Positions 6,436 through 14,584 of a stretch of 48,681 nucleotides of DNA are shown here, in pieces. The number at the start of each line of letters is the position of its first letter. Within the stretch, counting starts at the first letter, position 1. The translations under genes and the position numbers were made by a program. The notes beneath the pieces are model-generated. The model was given only the letters and a program-made list of their open reading frames with translations. It searched no databases and had not been told where the DNA came from. Source of the stretch: a virus. The stretch is taken from positions 1 to 48,681 of IMG/VR virus record IMGVR_UViG_3300006854_000258; one strand, 5' to 3'.

Positions 6436-7403
6436 CAACTCCTTGTCAGCTCGTCGAGAGCGGGCTCTTGATAGCACGCGCATCCGATCAACTCGCCAGG
6501 CATGTCATCCGGCGGATCGTCTTCGGAGAAACGCTCGCCATCGAGATCGATGTGCTCCTGCCGATCGTTGGGGCCGTACGGCTTGCGGTGACGCCAGATC
6601 CAGCCGACGCCGAGCGCGCTGATGCGAGCGTCGGCGTACGCCGCATCCGCCTTGCCGATCTGATCGCTCGCGATGATGTCGGCCCGCGAGCGCGCAACAT
6701 CGAGCCGCTCTTCGACCAGCGCGCGGAGCTCGTCCTCGCTCTTGCCCATGCCGGCGTGCAGCACGCCAGCGATCTGCTCGTGCGCGCGCGATCCGAGCGA
6801 GTCGATCAGCTGCCGATTGCGCGCCACGAACCGGCGCTCGATCGCGCCGTGTCCGGCGTCGCCGACATAGAGCGGCGTCCCGAGTCGTGCCTTGACCTGC
6901 CGATCGAATTGCGCTTCCTGAAAGCGCGATGCCTGCCGCGCGATCTGCGCGAGTCGCTCGGGCGCGCGTGCGGCCTCGGTGTGGTGCTCGAGCATCCGGG
7001 CCGCTCGCTCGATCGCGTGCTGCGTTGCTGCCGCGTCACCAGCCGCTGCATGCGCGATCGCAGGCTTGATCAGGTTGCCAAGCTCACCGACAAGGCGCCG
7101 CAGCTGCGCGCCATACGACGCCGTGATCGCGGTGGGCTCGGCCGGCCTCGGCATCCTGCGCGGCGCGCTGTGGCCGGGCACGAACCGGCCGCCTTTCCGT
7201 GATGTCGGCAGCACGGCCCGCCGCTGCGCGAGCTGTACCTTGGCGCGCGATAGCCGGTCGATCGCCGCGCTGTCATCTCGACGATCGGGGTATGCATGAT
7301 GCAAGGCAATCGCGCGCGCGACGCCGGGCTCGTATCCCGACGCGATCAGCTCGGCGATGTTGGCCGCAATCACCTCATCCGATGTGCCAGGCAAGAGCGG
7401 CAT
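6435..7403 (-). CDS. MuF/SPP1 gp7-type head morphogenesis protein
   Basis: 322 residues. An N-terminal helical region opens with a pattern common at the start of phage head proteins (a substrate-like PLLPGTSDEVIAANI). The long Ala/Arg-rich helical middle is followed by a C-terminal MuF-type domain: ADIIASDQIGKADAAYAD, then WRHRKPYGPNDRQEHIDLDG and GCACYQEP. MuF proteins sit near the portal, are packaged in the capsid, and can carry ejected activities. The gene lies downstream of portal and fibre genes, as expected for a portal-linked head protein. Well-supported family call; details of function inferred. Confidence 0.8.
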   Translation of the reverse strand: MPLLPGTSDEVIAANIAELIASGYEPGVARAIALHHAYPDRRDDSAAIDRLSRAKVQLAQRRAVLPTSRKGGRFVPGHSAPRRMPRPAEPTAITASYGAQLRRLVGELGNLIKPAIAHAAAGDAAATQHAIERAARMLEHHTEAARAPERLAQIARQASRFQEAQFDRQVKARLGTPLYVGDAGHGAIERRFVARNRQLIDSLGSRAHEQIAGVLHAGMGKSEDELRALVEERLDVARSRADIIASDQIGKADAAYADARISALGVGWIWRHRKPYGPNDRQEHIDLDGERFSEDDPPDDMPGELIGCACYQEPALDELTRS

Positions 7404-7418
7404 CGCGATCAGGGTGGC

Positions 7419-8780
7419 TCATAGATTCGACGAATCCAAGAAAAAGGCAGGCATCCCACCTGTCCACGCGCCTTGTATCCCGGGTGGCGGCGCCGGATTC
7501 GGCAATGCGCCGCCGACCACGATCAGCTGCGCGAGCGATCCAGCGACGATCGCAGCATCGACATCGAGGCTGCCGGGCCACGAGCTCGCCAGAATGAGCC
7601 GATCGAGCGAAGTCGCAGGGGGCGTCGGACCGAATGCGGCGATACCTGCGGTGGTACCAGCCGCGTTCACGCTGCACGCAATAAAGTAGGGGACCCCGGC
7701 CGAGAGCGTGAGATTGAGCGCGTTGTACACCGATCCCCACTGGGCAATCGCCGTCGAGAATGCGGTCTCGGGCGCGAGGCGCAGCAGCGACGACAGTTGA
7801 TAGATCGCGATCCGGTAGATGTTCGCGGTTATGCCGACGCCGAGGAAACGCACCTTGTTAACCACGAGATCCTGGTCGAGCACGAACGTCGAGATCCGCG
7901 CGGTCGTTGTCCCGATGTTCGTCGGCGTCGGGTTGGCTGGTGTCGCGCCGAGTCCCTGCATGCGACGAAGGATCGGGCCCGGATCACCGTTCCCATACGC
8001 GGCCGCAATCTTCCCCCACCACCGTGGCAGCGCGACGCCGAGTGTGGTGCGCATCGCCGCAGCGTCGGCGTCATCCATCAGCGCGCGCCCGGCCGCGGTC
8101 ATGTCGGACAGCTTCGTCATCGGCAGCGATGCATCTGCGACACGCGCCGCGGCGAGCGTGCCCGCGCCGATGTCGCTCGCGCTACCCGACGCCGCGATCG
8201 CGGCGAGCCCGGTCACCTTCGCCGCCGGGATGGTGTCGGCGGGGACATCGAGCGCGCCAGCAGTGACGTGCACGTAGCCCGTGCCGCTCGGCGCCGGGCC
8301 CGCGGGCCCCGTGGCACCTTGGATCCCCTGGATGCCTTGCGCCCCTTGCGCCCCCGCGTTCCCCTGGGGGCCCTGCGCTCCGGTGGCCCCTTGCGCTCCG
8401 GTCGCGCCTTGGGGACCTTGCGGGCCCGCGGGCCCCGTCGCTCCGACCGCGCCATCAGCACCATCGGCACCCGGTGGCCCCTGCGCGCCGTCCGCGCCAT
8501 CATCGCCAGCCGGACCGGCGGCGCCTTGGGGGCCCGCGGGACCTTGAGCGCCGGCTGCGCCGGTCAGACCTTGCGGACCCTGCGGACCTTGGGGACCCTG
8601 TTCGCCGCTGCCGGCCGCTGAGACAAGCTGCCAAGCGAAGAAGTCGCCGGTGTTGCCGCCGACGAAGGCGACGAGCCGGCAAACGTCGTCATCCATCCAA
8701 CACGCATATGGCGACTCACCATGACGCGGAGGCCGAAGCCCGAAGACACGCGGATCGCGCGGTGTCCTACGAAGCCGCAT
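7419..8780 (-). CDS. Collagen-like tail fibre protein
   Basis: 453 residues. Residues about 60-166 are an almost unbroken collagen-type Gly-X-Y run ([20 protein letters not shown]), expected to form a trimeric rod. The part before it ([22 protein letters not shown]) may attach to the particle. The C-terminal 280 residues include a helical [14 protein letters not shown] segment and a beta-rich jelly-roll-like domain likely to bind a receptor. Upstream GGGGTGG lies near the ATG at 8780. It sits between portal and MuF genes, an odd place for a fibre, on the opposite strand from the other tail genes. Confidence 0.75.
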   Translation of the reverse strand: MRLRRTPRDPRVFGLRPPRHGESPYACWMDDDVCRLVAFVGGNTGDFFAWQLVSAAGSGEQGPQGPQGPQGLTGAAGAQGPAGPQGAAGPAGDDGADGAQGPPGADGADGAVGATGPAGPQGPQGATGAQGATGAQGPQGNAGAQGAQGIQGIQGATGPAGPAPSGTGYVHVTAGALDVPADTIPAAKVTGLAAIAASGSASDIGAGTLAAARVADASLPMTKLSDMTAAGRALMDDADAAAMRTTLGVALPRWWGKIAAAYGNGDPGPILRRMQGLGATPANPTPTNIGTTTARISTFVLDQDLVVNKVRFLGVGITANIYRIAIYQLSSLLRLAPETAFSTAIAQWGSVYNALNLTLSAGVPYFIACSVNAAGTTAGIAAFGPTPPATSLDRLILASSWPGSLDVDAAIVAGSLAQLIVVGGALPNPAPPPGIQGAWTGGMPAFFLDSSNL

Positions 8781-8798
8781 CGGCCACCCCGATTCGGA

Positions 8799-10313
8799 TC
8801 ATGCCGCCGATGGTCGCACGGCGCGCTGATCTTCGGGGTTGGCTTCTCCGTCAGCCGCCTTCGCAGGCTTGATGTCGCGCTCGACAACATCGCCCGGAGC
8901 GCCAGCCTTCGGCGGGATCACGCCGTTCTCGAGCAGCGCCTCCCGCTGCGCGGCATCGAGCTTGTCCTGTTTCTCCTGCGCTTTCTTCGCAGCCTCGCGC
9001 GCTTTCCAGTCGATCTGCATCTCCATGCTGTACGTGTCGCCGCCCCACCGCGAGGTAGCGATGTCATCCCCGCTCGCAGACCCGATGTTGAAATAGATCT
9101 CGTCGGCCTGCGCGACCTTGAGCCGCGTATCGGCGAGCTCGGACTCGTCCGGCGCCCACAGCGGCCGCCATTCGATGCTCCACACGTCGGGCTCCTTGCC
9201 CTCCGTCGGACCATCGGCCGACAACATGATCAGCTGGATCCCGCGCTCGACCAGCGGCTCGAGATGGTGCTGCTCTTGCGCGGCCTGATCGTAGAAGAAG
9301 GCGCGATCGCTTTCGCCCGTCGCGTTCATGCCAGCCGGCGAGATGCCGAGCAGCTTCGTCACCGGCATGCGCCCCGCGGCCGCGAGGCGCGCGGCCAGGC
9401 GATCGAGCACGTCGGCATAGCCGGACATCGGCGTTTGCTGACGGCTGAAATCGTCCGTGGCATCGAGCACGATCGCGCGCAGCGTGCTGCGCAGCAGGTC
9501 GATCTGCGTAAGCCGCGCCTGCGCCTTTTTGTCGTCGCCTTGATCGACGAGATCCGAGAGCCCGCTGATCTTGTAGACCGTCTGCGCGAAGTCCTGCAGG
9601 AGTCCAGCGGCCGCGCCCCACGAGAGCCCGAAGTCGCGGAGTACCGTGTAGACGCGCGTCAGCACCGAATCGTCCCAACCGTTCAGCTGGCCGGGCTGCT
9701 GCCGCCGCGTGACGCGTTCGCCGCGGAAGATCATCAGCCGCGAGCGGTGGATCAGGATGCCTTGCGGAGTCGTGCCAGCCATGCCGCCCGTGATGATCGG
9801 CTGCAGCCGGTACATCGTCGGCTGGCCGAACGTTGGCGACATGATATCGCCATCCCAGTCCTGTGCGATCAGCTCGCGCGACTCGAGCACGTGCAGCGCG
9901 CGGACCTTCGTCCACGTCCCATCGATGAGCTGCTCGGAGAGCTCGCCAGGCGCGCCATCGAGCACGGGGAAGATCGCAGCGCCGCCGGTCGCGCGCGCGA
10001 GGCAACGCGCATGGAGGATCGCGTGATCGAGCCCGATCTCTTCGGCCACGCCCGCGATCTCTTCCGCTTGATCCTTGTCCTCGGTCTTGATCTCGTAGCC
10101 GCGTCGGAACGCCTCGCACGGGTAGGTCTCGACGATCGTGCGCGCGAGATCGTCGCTGCGCCACAGCTCGAGACCGAGTAGATCGTTGGCGCACTCGGTG
10201 ACCGCGCGTGCGCCCGTTCGCTTGTCACGTTGCGTGAGCAAGCCGGTGATGATGTTCCCCCACCCATCGTTGCGGAGGACGTTGAGCACCTGTTCGCGAT
10301 CGGCGTCGCTCAT
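8799..10313 (-). CDS. Portal protein, DUF1073 type
   Basis: 504 residues from the ATG that overlaps the RHH stop. Features of the DUF1073 portal family include WRSDDLARTIVETYP near the start, the central TPQGILIHRSRLMIFRGE, an ISGLSDLV stretch and the late TKLLGISPAGMNATGESD. Portals form the dodecameric ring at the capsid vertex through which DNA passes. Databases sometimes label this family Acb1-like; the head-gene context here supports the portal role. It is transcribed away from protease and capsid genes, which is unusual. The tail is charged and ends in a Lys/Ala-rich segment. Confidence 0.8.
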   Translation of the reverse strand: MSDADREQVLNVLRNDGWGNIITGLLTQRDKRTGARAVTECANDLLGLELWRSDDLARTIVETYPCEAFRRGYEIKTEDKDQAEEIAGVAEEIGLDHAILHARCLARATGGAAIFPVLDGAPGELSEQLIDGTWTKVRALHVLESRELIAQDWDGDIMSPTFGQPTMYRLQPIITGGMAGTTPQGILIHRSRLMIFRGERVTRRQQPGQLNGWDDSVLTRVYTVLRDFGLSWGAAAGLLQDFAQTVYKISGLSDLVDQGDDKKAQARLTQIDLLRSTLRAIVLDATDDFSRQQTPMSGYADVLDRLAARLAAAGRMPVTKLLGISPAGMNATGESDRAFFYDQAAQEQHHLEPLVERGIQLIMLSADGPTEGKEPDVWSIEWRPLWAPDESELADTRLKVAQADEIYFNIGSASGDDIATSRWGGDTYSMEMQIDWKAREAAKKAQEKQDKLDAAQREALLENGVIPPKAGAPGDVVERDIKPAKAADGEANPEDQRAVRPSAA

Positions 10314-10477
10314 GGCTTGACGGTACTCGAATCGCGGCCGGGCGCGAATTCTGCGAGATATCGGCGCAGCGCGCGGCGCACCACGGTCGAGATCGTTTGT
10401 CCATGCGCCTCGGCGGTTGCGTGCAGCGTCGCCTGTAGCTTCTCGTCGATCGTCACGTAGAGGTGCGGCCGGCTCAT
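10310..10477 (-). CDS. Ribbon-helix-helix (CopG/Arc-type) regulator
   Basis: 55 residues. The opening HLYVTIDEKLQATLHATAEA is the expected beta strand plus helix A, and GQTISTVVRRALRRYLAEF is helix B with the conserved turn. Such proteins bind DNA as dimers using the strand. It overlaps the portal start (ATGA) and is transcribed with it. A perfect 14-base palindrome lies 34 bases upstream in the divergent gap, a plausible operator for self-regulation. A regulator fused in one operon to portal is unusual. Confidence 0.75.
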   Translation of the reverse strand: MSRPHLYVTIDEKLQATLHATAEAHGQTISTVVRRALRRYLAEFAPGRDSSTVKP

Positions 10478-10510
10478 GGTGCGCAAGTCTACGAGAACCC
10501 ACTGACGCGC

Positions 10511-10524
10511 AGTGCGAGCGCACT
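10511..10524. promoter_or_regulatory. 14-base palindrome in the divergent portal/protease gap
   Basis: AGTGCGAGCGCACT has perfect 6-base arms. It lies in the 106-base gap between the RHH gene (minus) and the protease gene (plus), so a bound regulator could affect both structural blocks. The neighbouring RHH protein is the natural candidate. No clear -35/-10 boxes are evident. Confidence 0.45.
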
Positions 10525-10583
10525 AGCGATCACCGGGAAACGTGCGATCCGGATGCGCCGTTTTTGGATCCGCAGGCCGTTGC

Positions 10584-11759
10584 ATGCGATTCGTCGAGTC
10601 GATGGGGCTCGAATATCGGATCGACGCGGCGTCTTCGCTGAAGTCGCCCGTTCGCACCGAGCAAGGCTTCCTGCGCCTCGATGGGCTCGTCTCGCGACCG
10701 GGGATCTACCAGTATGAGGATCCCAAGATGCCCGGCGGATGGCGGCGCGAGCTCCTGCCGCGCGATGTCGCGTTCGACGCCGCGGCGCTCGCCGGCTTCG
10801 AAGGTGCGCCGGTCACGATCAATCACGTGGCGAAGGTGACGCCCGGGAACGTGAAGCGCTTCGAAGTCGGCACCGTGCTGTCAGCTCGCCAGGACGGTGA
10901 CGCGGTGGCGGCGACGATGGTCATCAAGGATGCCGACGCCATCAAGGCGATCGAGGCCGGCAAACGCAAGCTGTCCCCCGGCCGCGCGATCCAGTACGAC
11001 CCGACTCCGGGCAACGATCCAGAATTCGGACGATACGACGGGATCCAGCGGCTGACGAAGGTCAACCATCTGGCGATCGTCGACATCGCGCGCGGCGGCG
11101 AGCAGATGCAGCTGCGCATGGACGGCATCGACGTGCCCATCGCGGCCGAAAAGGAGCCCGACGTGAAGAACCCCGACGACAAGACCGAGGCCGCCGCGGC
11201 CGGCGGCGATCAGCAGCGCGATGACGGCGGCGACGCCAGCGCGCAGACGATCAAGACCCTGAACGAGCGGATCGCCACGCTCGAGACACAGCTCGCGGAT
11301 GCCAACCGCACGCTCGAGAGCGAGCGGATCGCGGCCGCGAACACGCGCGCGGACGGGCTGCAGACGCAGCTCGAAGCGCAGGCCAGCACGCTGAACGAGA
11401 ACGCGGTCAAGCGCGCTGCGCTGATCGTGCAGGCGCAAGCCGTCATCGGTCCGACGTTCGACGCGATGACGATCAGCAACCGCGATCTGCAGACGCTCGT
11501 CATCAAGAAGCTGCGGCCGAACGACAACACCGCGGTGATGAGCGATGCGGCGTGCAGCGCGCGCTACGATGCGCTCGTCGAGACCACCGTGCGCGGCCGC
11601 GAATCGCTCGCGGCCGCTGGCGCCGCGCTGATCGGCGGGCTCGAGACGGCGGCCGGGATCGAGCAGAAGAAGTCCACGACCGAGCAGGAGCGCGCCGCGA
11701 AGATGAAGGCGCACCGCGAGCAGTGGAAGCAACCCCTTCCCTCCACACAGTGGAAGTAG
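10584..11759 (+). CDS. Prohead protease-scaffold protein, DUF2213 type
   Basis: 391 residues. The N-terminal ~190 residues match the DUF2213 group: FLRLDGLVSRPGIYQY, GAPVTINHVAKVTPGN, then RKLSPGRAIQYD and KVNHLAIVDIARGG. Herpes/HK97-type prohead proteases show this arrangement with His and Ser. The C-terminal half is acidic then a long coiled coil (TLNERIATLETQLADANRTL), typical of fused scaffolding. It is probably cleaved and lost during capsid maturation. The exact catalytic residues are not certain. First gene of the plus-strand structural operon. Confidence 0.75.
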   Translation: MRFVESMGLEYRIDAASSLKSPVRTEQGFLRLDGLVSRPGIYQYEDPKMPGGWRRELLPRDVAFDAAALAGFEGAPVTINHVAKVTPGNVKRFEVGTVLSARQDGDAVAATMVIKDADAIKAIEAGKRKLSPGRAIQYDPTPGNDPEFGRYDGIQRLTKVNHLAIVDIARGGEQMQLRMDGIDVPIAAEKEPDVKNPDDKTEAAAAGGDQQRDDGGDASAQTIKTLNERIATLETQLADANRTLESERIAAANTRADGLQTQLEAQASTLNENAVKRAALIVQAQAVIGPTFDAMTISNRDLQTLVIKKLRPNDNTAVMSDAACSARYDALVETTVRGRESLAAAGAALIGGLETAAGIEQKKSTTEQERAAKMKAHREQWKQPLPSTQWK

Positions 11760-11768
11760 GAGACGGCG

Positions 11769-12302
11769 ATGGCTTTTCCGGCAACGCAAACCACCCTCCC
11801 CGACAAGCTGCCGCCGTTCATCGCCGGTCAGCTCGCCGACCTCTGGACGGAGGAAAACGGCGACGTCCAAACCGCGACCAGCGAGGAGGCCACCGCTGGC
11901 ATCCCGTTCGGCGTGATGGTCGGCGAAGGCGAAGGCGAAGACGGCGTGCTGCTGCTCGCCGCCACCGACGACGCGCTCGCGGGCATCGCGGTCTACGATC
12001 CGATCGATCCGCTCAACCTCGACGCGGACGGCAAGCTCAAGCCGGGGTGGACGTTCGATCGTCTGACGGTCGGGCGCGTCGCGGTGATCGTCGAGAACGC
12101 GGTGTCGAAGGACAGCGAGGTGCACGTCCGCGCGGTCGCGGTCGATCCAGAGCAAGCAGGCGCCTTCCGCGCCGGCGCCGACGGTGCCGACACGATCTCG
12201 CTCGTCGGGATCGCCAAGTTTGTCACCGAGACCACGGGCGCGGGGATCGCGATCGTGGACATCGACCTGCGCAACGCCGCGCTCGCCACCGCGGACTCGT
12301 GA
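11769..12302 (+). CDS. Capsid decoration (structural cement) protein
   Basis: 177 residues with ribosome site AGGAG at 11758-11762 before ATG 11769. It is acidic and beta-rich, beginning with a proline-rich arm (ATQTTLPDKLPPFIAGQLAD). Proteins of this size and make-up between protease and major capsid genes are usually decoration or cement proteins that stabilise the expanded capsid. Call based on position and composition, plus general resemblance to cement proteins. Confidence 0.6.
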   Translation: MAFPATQTTLPDKLPPFIAGQLADLWTEENGDVQTATSEEATAGIPFGVMVGEGEGEDGVLLLAATDDALAGIAVYDPIDPLNLDADGKLKPGWTFDRLTVGRVAVIVENAVSKDSEVHVRAVAVDPEQAGAFRAGADGADTISLVGIAKFVTETTGAGIAIVDIDLRNAALATADS

Positions 12303-12318
12303 AAGGGACCACCGAGCC

Positions 12319-13344
12319 ATGAAGCCCCAAATGGAGAACCGCCTCGACTCGGCGTCTACCTACTTCCTGACGCAGCAGCTGCAGTCCCTCGATCCGACGG
12401 ACTACTACGAGCTCGTCCCCGGGCGCCTCGCGCGCCGCTTCTGTCCGCTGATCGGCAACGTCGCGCCGTATGATGAGACGTACAAGTATGCGCTGACGCG
12501 CCTCAAGGGCCGCGCGAAGGTCTCGGGCCCGAAGAGCAAGGCGGCGCCCACCGCGTTGCCCGTCCGCGAAGAGCGCGTCTCGCCGATCGTCGCCATCGAC
12601 GGGAGCTTCGGCTGGAGCTTCGACTCCATCCGCGCCGCGCAGCAGAAAAACATCAACCTCGATAACGACTGCTACCTCGCCGACCTGACGGCATCGGAGC
12701 AGACCGTCGACTCGATGCTCTGCTACGGCAACGGTGACGCGTTGACGCTCGGGACCATCCCCGGGCTGATCAACAACAACGTGACGAACGGTGGCGACAT
12801 CACGAACGTGGTGCCCGCCGCGAAGACCGGTGGCGGCGATTGGCTCGCCCCTGCGACGCCGATGGAAGAGATCCTGAAAGACGTCGTGGCGATGATCCAG
12901 GACGTGAAGAACGGGCTCAAGCAAGCGATGGCCGCGAACACGCGGGCGCCGATGTTCGAGACGTTCTCGCTGTTCCTTCCCACCGCGCTCTTTCACCACC
13001 TCGCGCTGCCGCGCAGCACGCAATCGGATATGAGCGTCCTGCGGTGGCTGAAGGCCAACCTGCAGGACCACGGCCTCACGGCGATCGAACCGTGGTGGCA
13101 GCTCGATGCGGCGGCGCCGGGCGCGTCGGCCGGCAAGGGCATGGCGCTGCTCGCGCCCAACATCACGAGCGGCGCGATCCATCCGATCGCCGGCGGCGCG
13201 CTCGTGCCGCTCGAGCACACGCGCGAGCAAGAGCAGTATGCGGGCCGCAACGTCGTGGTGCCGACGGTCACGCGCTGCGGCGGCTTTATCAACCGCTTCC
13301 CGATCGCGTTCCGCACGATGTTCGGGGCCGCCTTCGACGCGTGA
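12319..13344 (+). CDS. Major capsid protein, DUF2184 type
   Basis: 341 residues, ribosome site GAAAGGGA at 12301-12308. Family features include YYELVPGRLARRFCPLIGNVAPY near the N-terminus (written here in part), a segment with DGSFGWSFDSIRAAQQ, and a C-terminal REQEQYAGRNVVVPTVTR leading to FPIAF. These belong to the HK97-fold DUF2184 group. Length is on the expected scale for a protein needing no cleavage of a long delta domain. Sits right after the cement gene. Confidence 0.8.
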   Translation: MKPQMENRLDSASTYFLTQQLQSLDPTDYYELVPGRLARRFCPLIGNVAPYDETYKYALTRLKGRAKVSGPKSKAAPTALPVREERVSPIVAIDGSFGWSFDSIRAAQQKNINLDNDCYLADLTASEQTVDSMLCYGNGDALTLGTIPGLINNNVTNGGDITNVVPAAKTGGGDWLAPATPMEEILKDVVAMIQDVKNGLKQAMAANTRAPMFETFSLFLPTALFHHLALPRSTQSDMSVLRWLKANLQDHGLTAIEPWWQLDAAAPGASAGKGMALLAPNITSGAIHPIAGGALVPLEHTREQEQYAGRNVVVPTVTRCGGFINRFPIAFRTMFGAAFDA

Positions 13345-13359
13345 GAAAGGCCATGAGCG

Positions 13360-13719
13360 ATGACGCCACCGATCGTATGGACCGATGTTCTGGCGCATGC
13401 GCCTGAACTGTCCACGATCGCCGTCAGCGCTCAAGCCGATATCCTCGCGCTCGTGAACGACGCGATCCAGGAGAGCGCGTGGGGCTCGTCCTTTCGGACG
13501 AAGCTCGCGCGCATCTACTACGCCGCGCACCTCGCGACGGTCTCGCGATCGCTGTCGGGCGCGGGCGGCCCGATCGCGTCGGAGTCGGAAGGCGGCGTGT
13601 CCGTCACGTACGCGACGCCGCAGCAGATCACCACGACCGAGCTCGGAGAGTCGCGCTACGGCCGGCTGTATCTCGAGCTGCGGCGTCACCTTTCCGGGCG
13701 CGTCGGGATGGTGCTCTGA
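13360..13719 (+). CDS. Head-tail connector, DUF4054 type
   Basis: 119 residues. The long helical core (VSAQADILALVNDAIQES, then YYAAHLATVSRSL) followed by a flexible Gly-rich turn and a C-terminal segment with SRYGRLYLELRR is typical of DUF4054 connector proteins that dock on the portal. The stop shares a base with the next ATG (TGATG), and it follows the capsid gene, as expected. Confidence 0.75.
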   Translation: MTPPIVWTDVLAHAPELSTIAVSAQADILALVNDAIQESAWGSSFRTKLARIYYAAHLATVSRSLSGAGGPIASESEGGVSVTYATPQQITTTELGESRYGRLYLELRRHLSGRVGMVL

Positions 13720-14201
13720 TGGCGCTGCGCGGGGCGCTGTCCACGACCGTCGACGATCGCACGTGGCGCGCGTTGCGCGCTCACGTCGGCACGCTGTCGC
13801 GCGCCACGCTCAAGGTTGGGATCACGACGTCGGCGCGGCATTCGAAGGGCGACATCTCGCTCGCGGATCTCCTGGCCACGCACGAGTTTGGCGCGCCGCT
13901 CGCCGGCATCCCGGCGCGGCGGCCGTTGCGCTCGGCGTTCGCCGCGAAGCGCGACGCGTTCGCCAAGGTGATCCGTGCCGCCGTCGCCGCTGCGACGCGA
14001 CAGCGCAACCCCATCAGCGCGCTCGAGATGATGGACCGGATCGGCCGATGGGCGTCCGACATGGTGCGGACGTACATCAAGAGCACGAACCTGGCGCCGC
14101 CGCTGAAACCGGCGACGATCAAGCGCAAAGGTCACGCGCATGCGCTCATCGACAGCGGCGAGATGGTCGACAACATCGGCTACGCCGTCGAGGAACACTG
14201 A
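13719..14201 (+). CDS. Neck or tail-completion protein, HK97 gp10-like
   Basis: 160 residues. Features include ATHEFGAPLAGIPARRPLRS, a helix, then PPLKPATIKRKG and LIDSGEMVDNIGYAV, all typical of gp10/Mu gpG-like neck proteins joining head to tail. Basic overall. It lies between the connector and head-closure genes; stop and next ATG abut (TGATG). Good family match by pattern, function by context. Confidence 0.7.
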   Translation: MALRGALSTTVDDRTWRALRAHVGTLSRATLKVGITTSARHSKGDISLADLLATHEFGAPLAGIPARRPLRSAFAAKRDAFAKVIRAAVAAATRQRNPISALEMMDRIGRWASDMVRTYIKSTNLAPPLKPATIKRKGHAHALIDSGEMVDNIGYAVEEH

Positions 14202-14584
14202 TGGGTCTCGCCGATGTCATCGCGCGCTTCGGGACGGGTACCTACCAGGTGACGCGTCCGGCGATCGGGACGTGGGTTGATGGCCACTATGTCAACGAAG
14301 GCGCGCCTTCCACGTTCCCGATCGATGCGAGCGTCCAGCCGATGAGCGGCCGCGATCTGCGCGATCTTCCCGAGGGCATGCACGCCGAGGACGTCCGACG
14401 GCTGTGGACGCGCACGGAGCTTCGCACGGCCTCTACGCAGATTGGGGCATCGAGCTCGAACGCATCCGGCGAGCCCGACGTGGTCTCGATCGATGGCGAG
14501 GACTATCGCGTGGTGCGCGTCGAGCACTTCGCGATCCTCGATGACTTCTACCGCGTGCTCGTGGCTCGCCTGGGGGCGCCATGA
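14201..14584 (+). CDS. Head-closure/adaptor-like protein
   Basis: 127 residues. It has a beta-barrel-like layout (TYQVTRPAIGTWVDGHYV, then DGEDYRVVRVEHF) of the sort seen in head-closure proteins. Position between neck and tail-terminator genes supports this. No strict family motif seen. Ends by overlapping the next ATG (ATGA). Confidence 0.6.
   Translation: MGLADVIARFGTGTYQVTRPAIGTWVDGHYVNEGAPSTFPIDASVQPMSGRDLRDLPEGMHAEDVRRLWTRTELRTASTQIGASSSNASGEPDVVSIDGEDYRVVRVEHFAILDDFYRVLVARLGAP

Noticed and set aside
8260-8600. Repetitive DNA that could be taken for a CRISPR or tandem repeat array
   Set aside because: It codes for the Gly-X-Y collagen run of the fibre; units are 9-base codon triplets with no spacers.
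8721-10181. A 486-codon plus-strand open frame across the portal gene
   Set aside because: Antisense to a well-supported portal gene; composition is Arg/Asp/His-rich and no motif is seen.
8799-10313. Naming the DUF1073 protein as an Acb1 anti-CBASS nuclease
   Set aside because: Some databases use that label for the family, but length, motifs and head-gene context fit a portal; no Acb1 HxT pairs were seen.
12223-13689. A 488-codon minus-strand open frame across the capsid gene
   Set aside because: Antisense shadow of the capsid and connector genes; Arg/His/Asp-rich with no recognisable domain.
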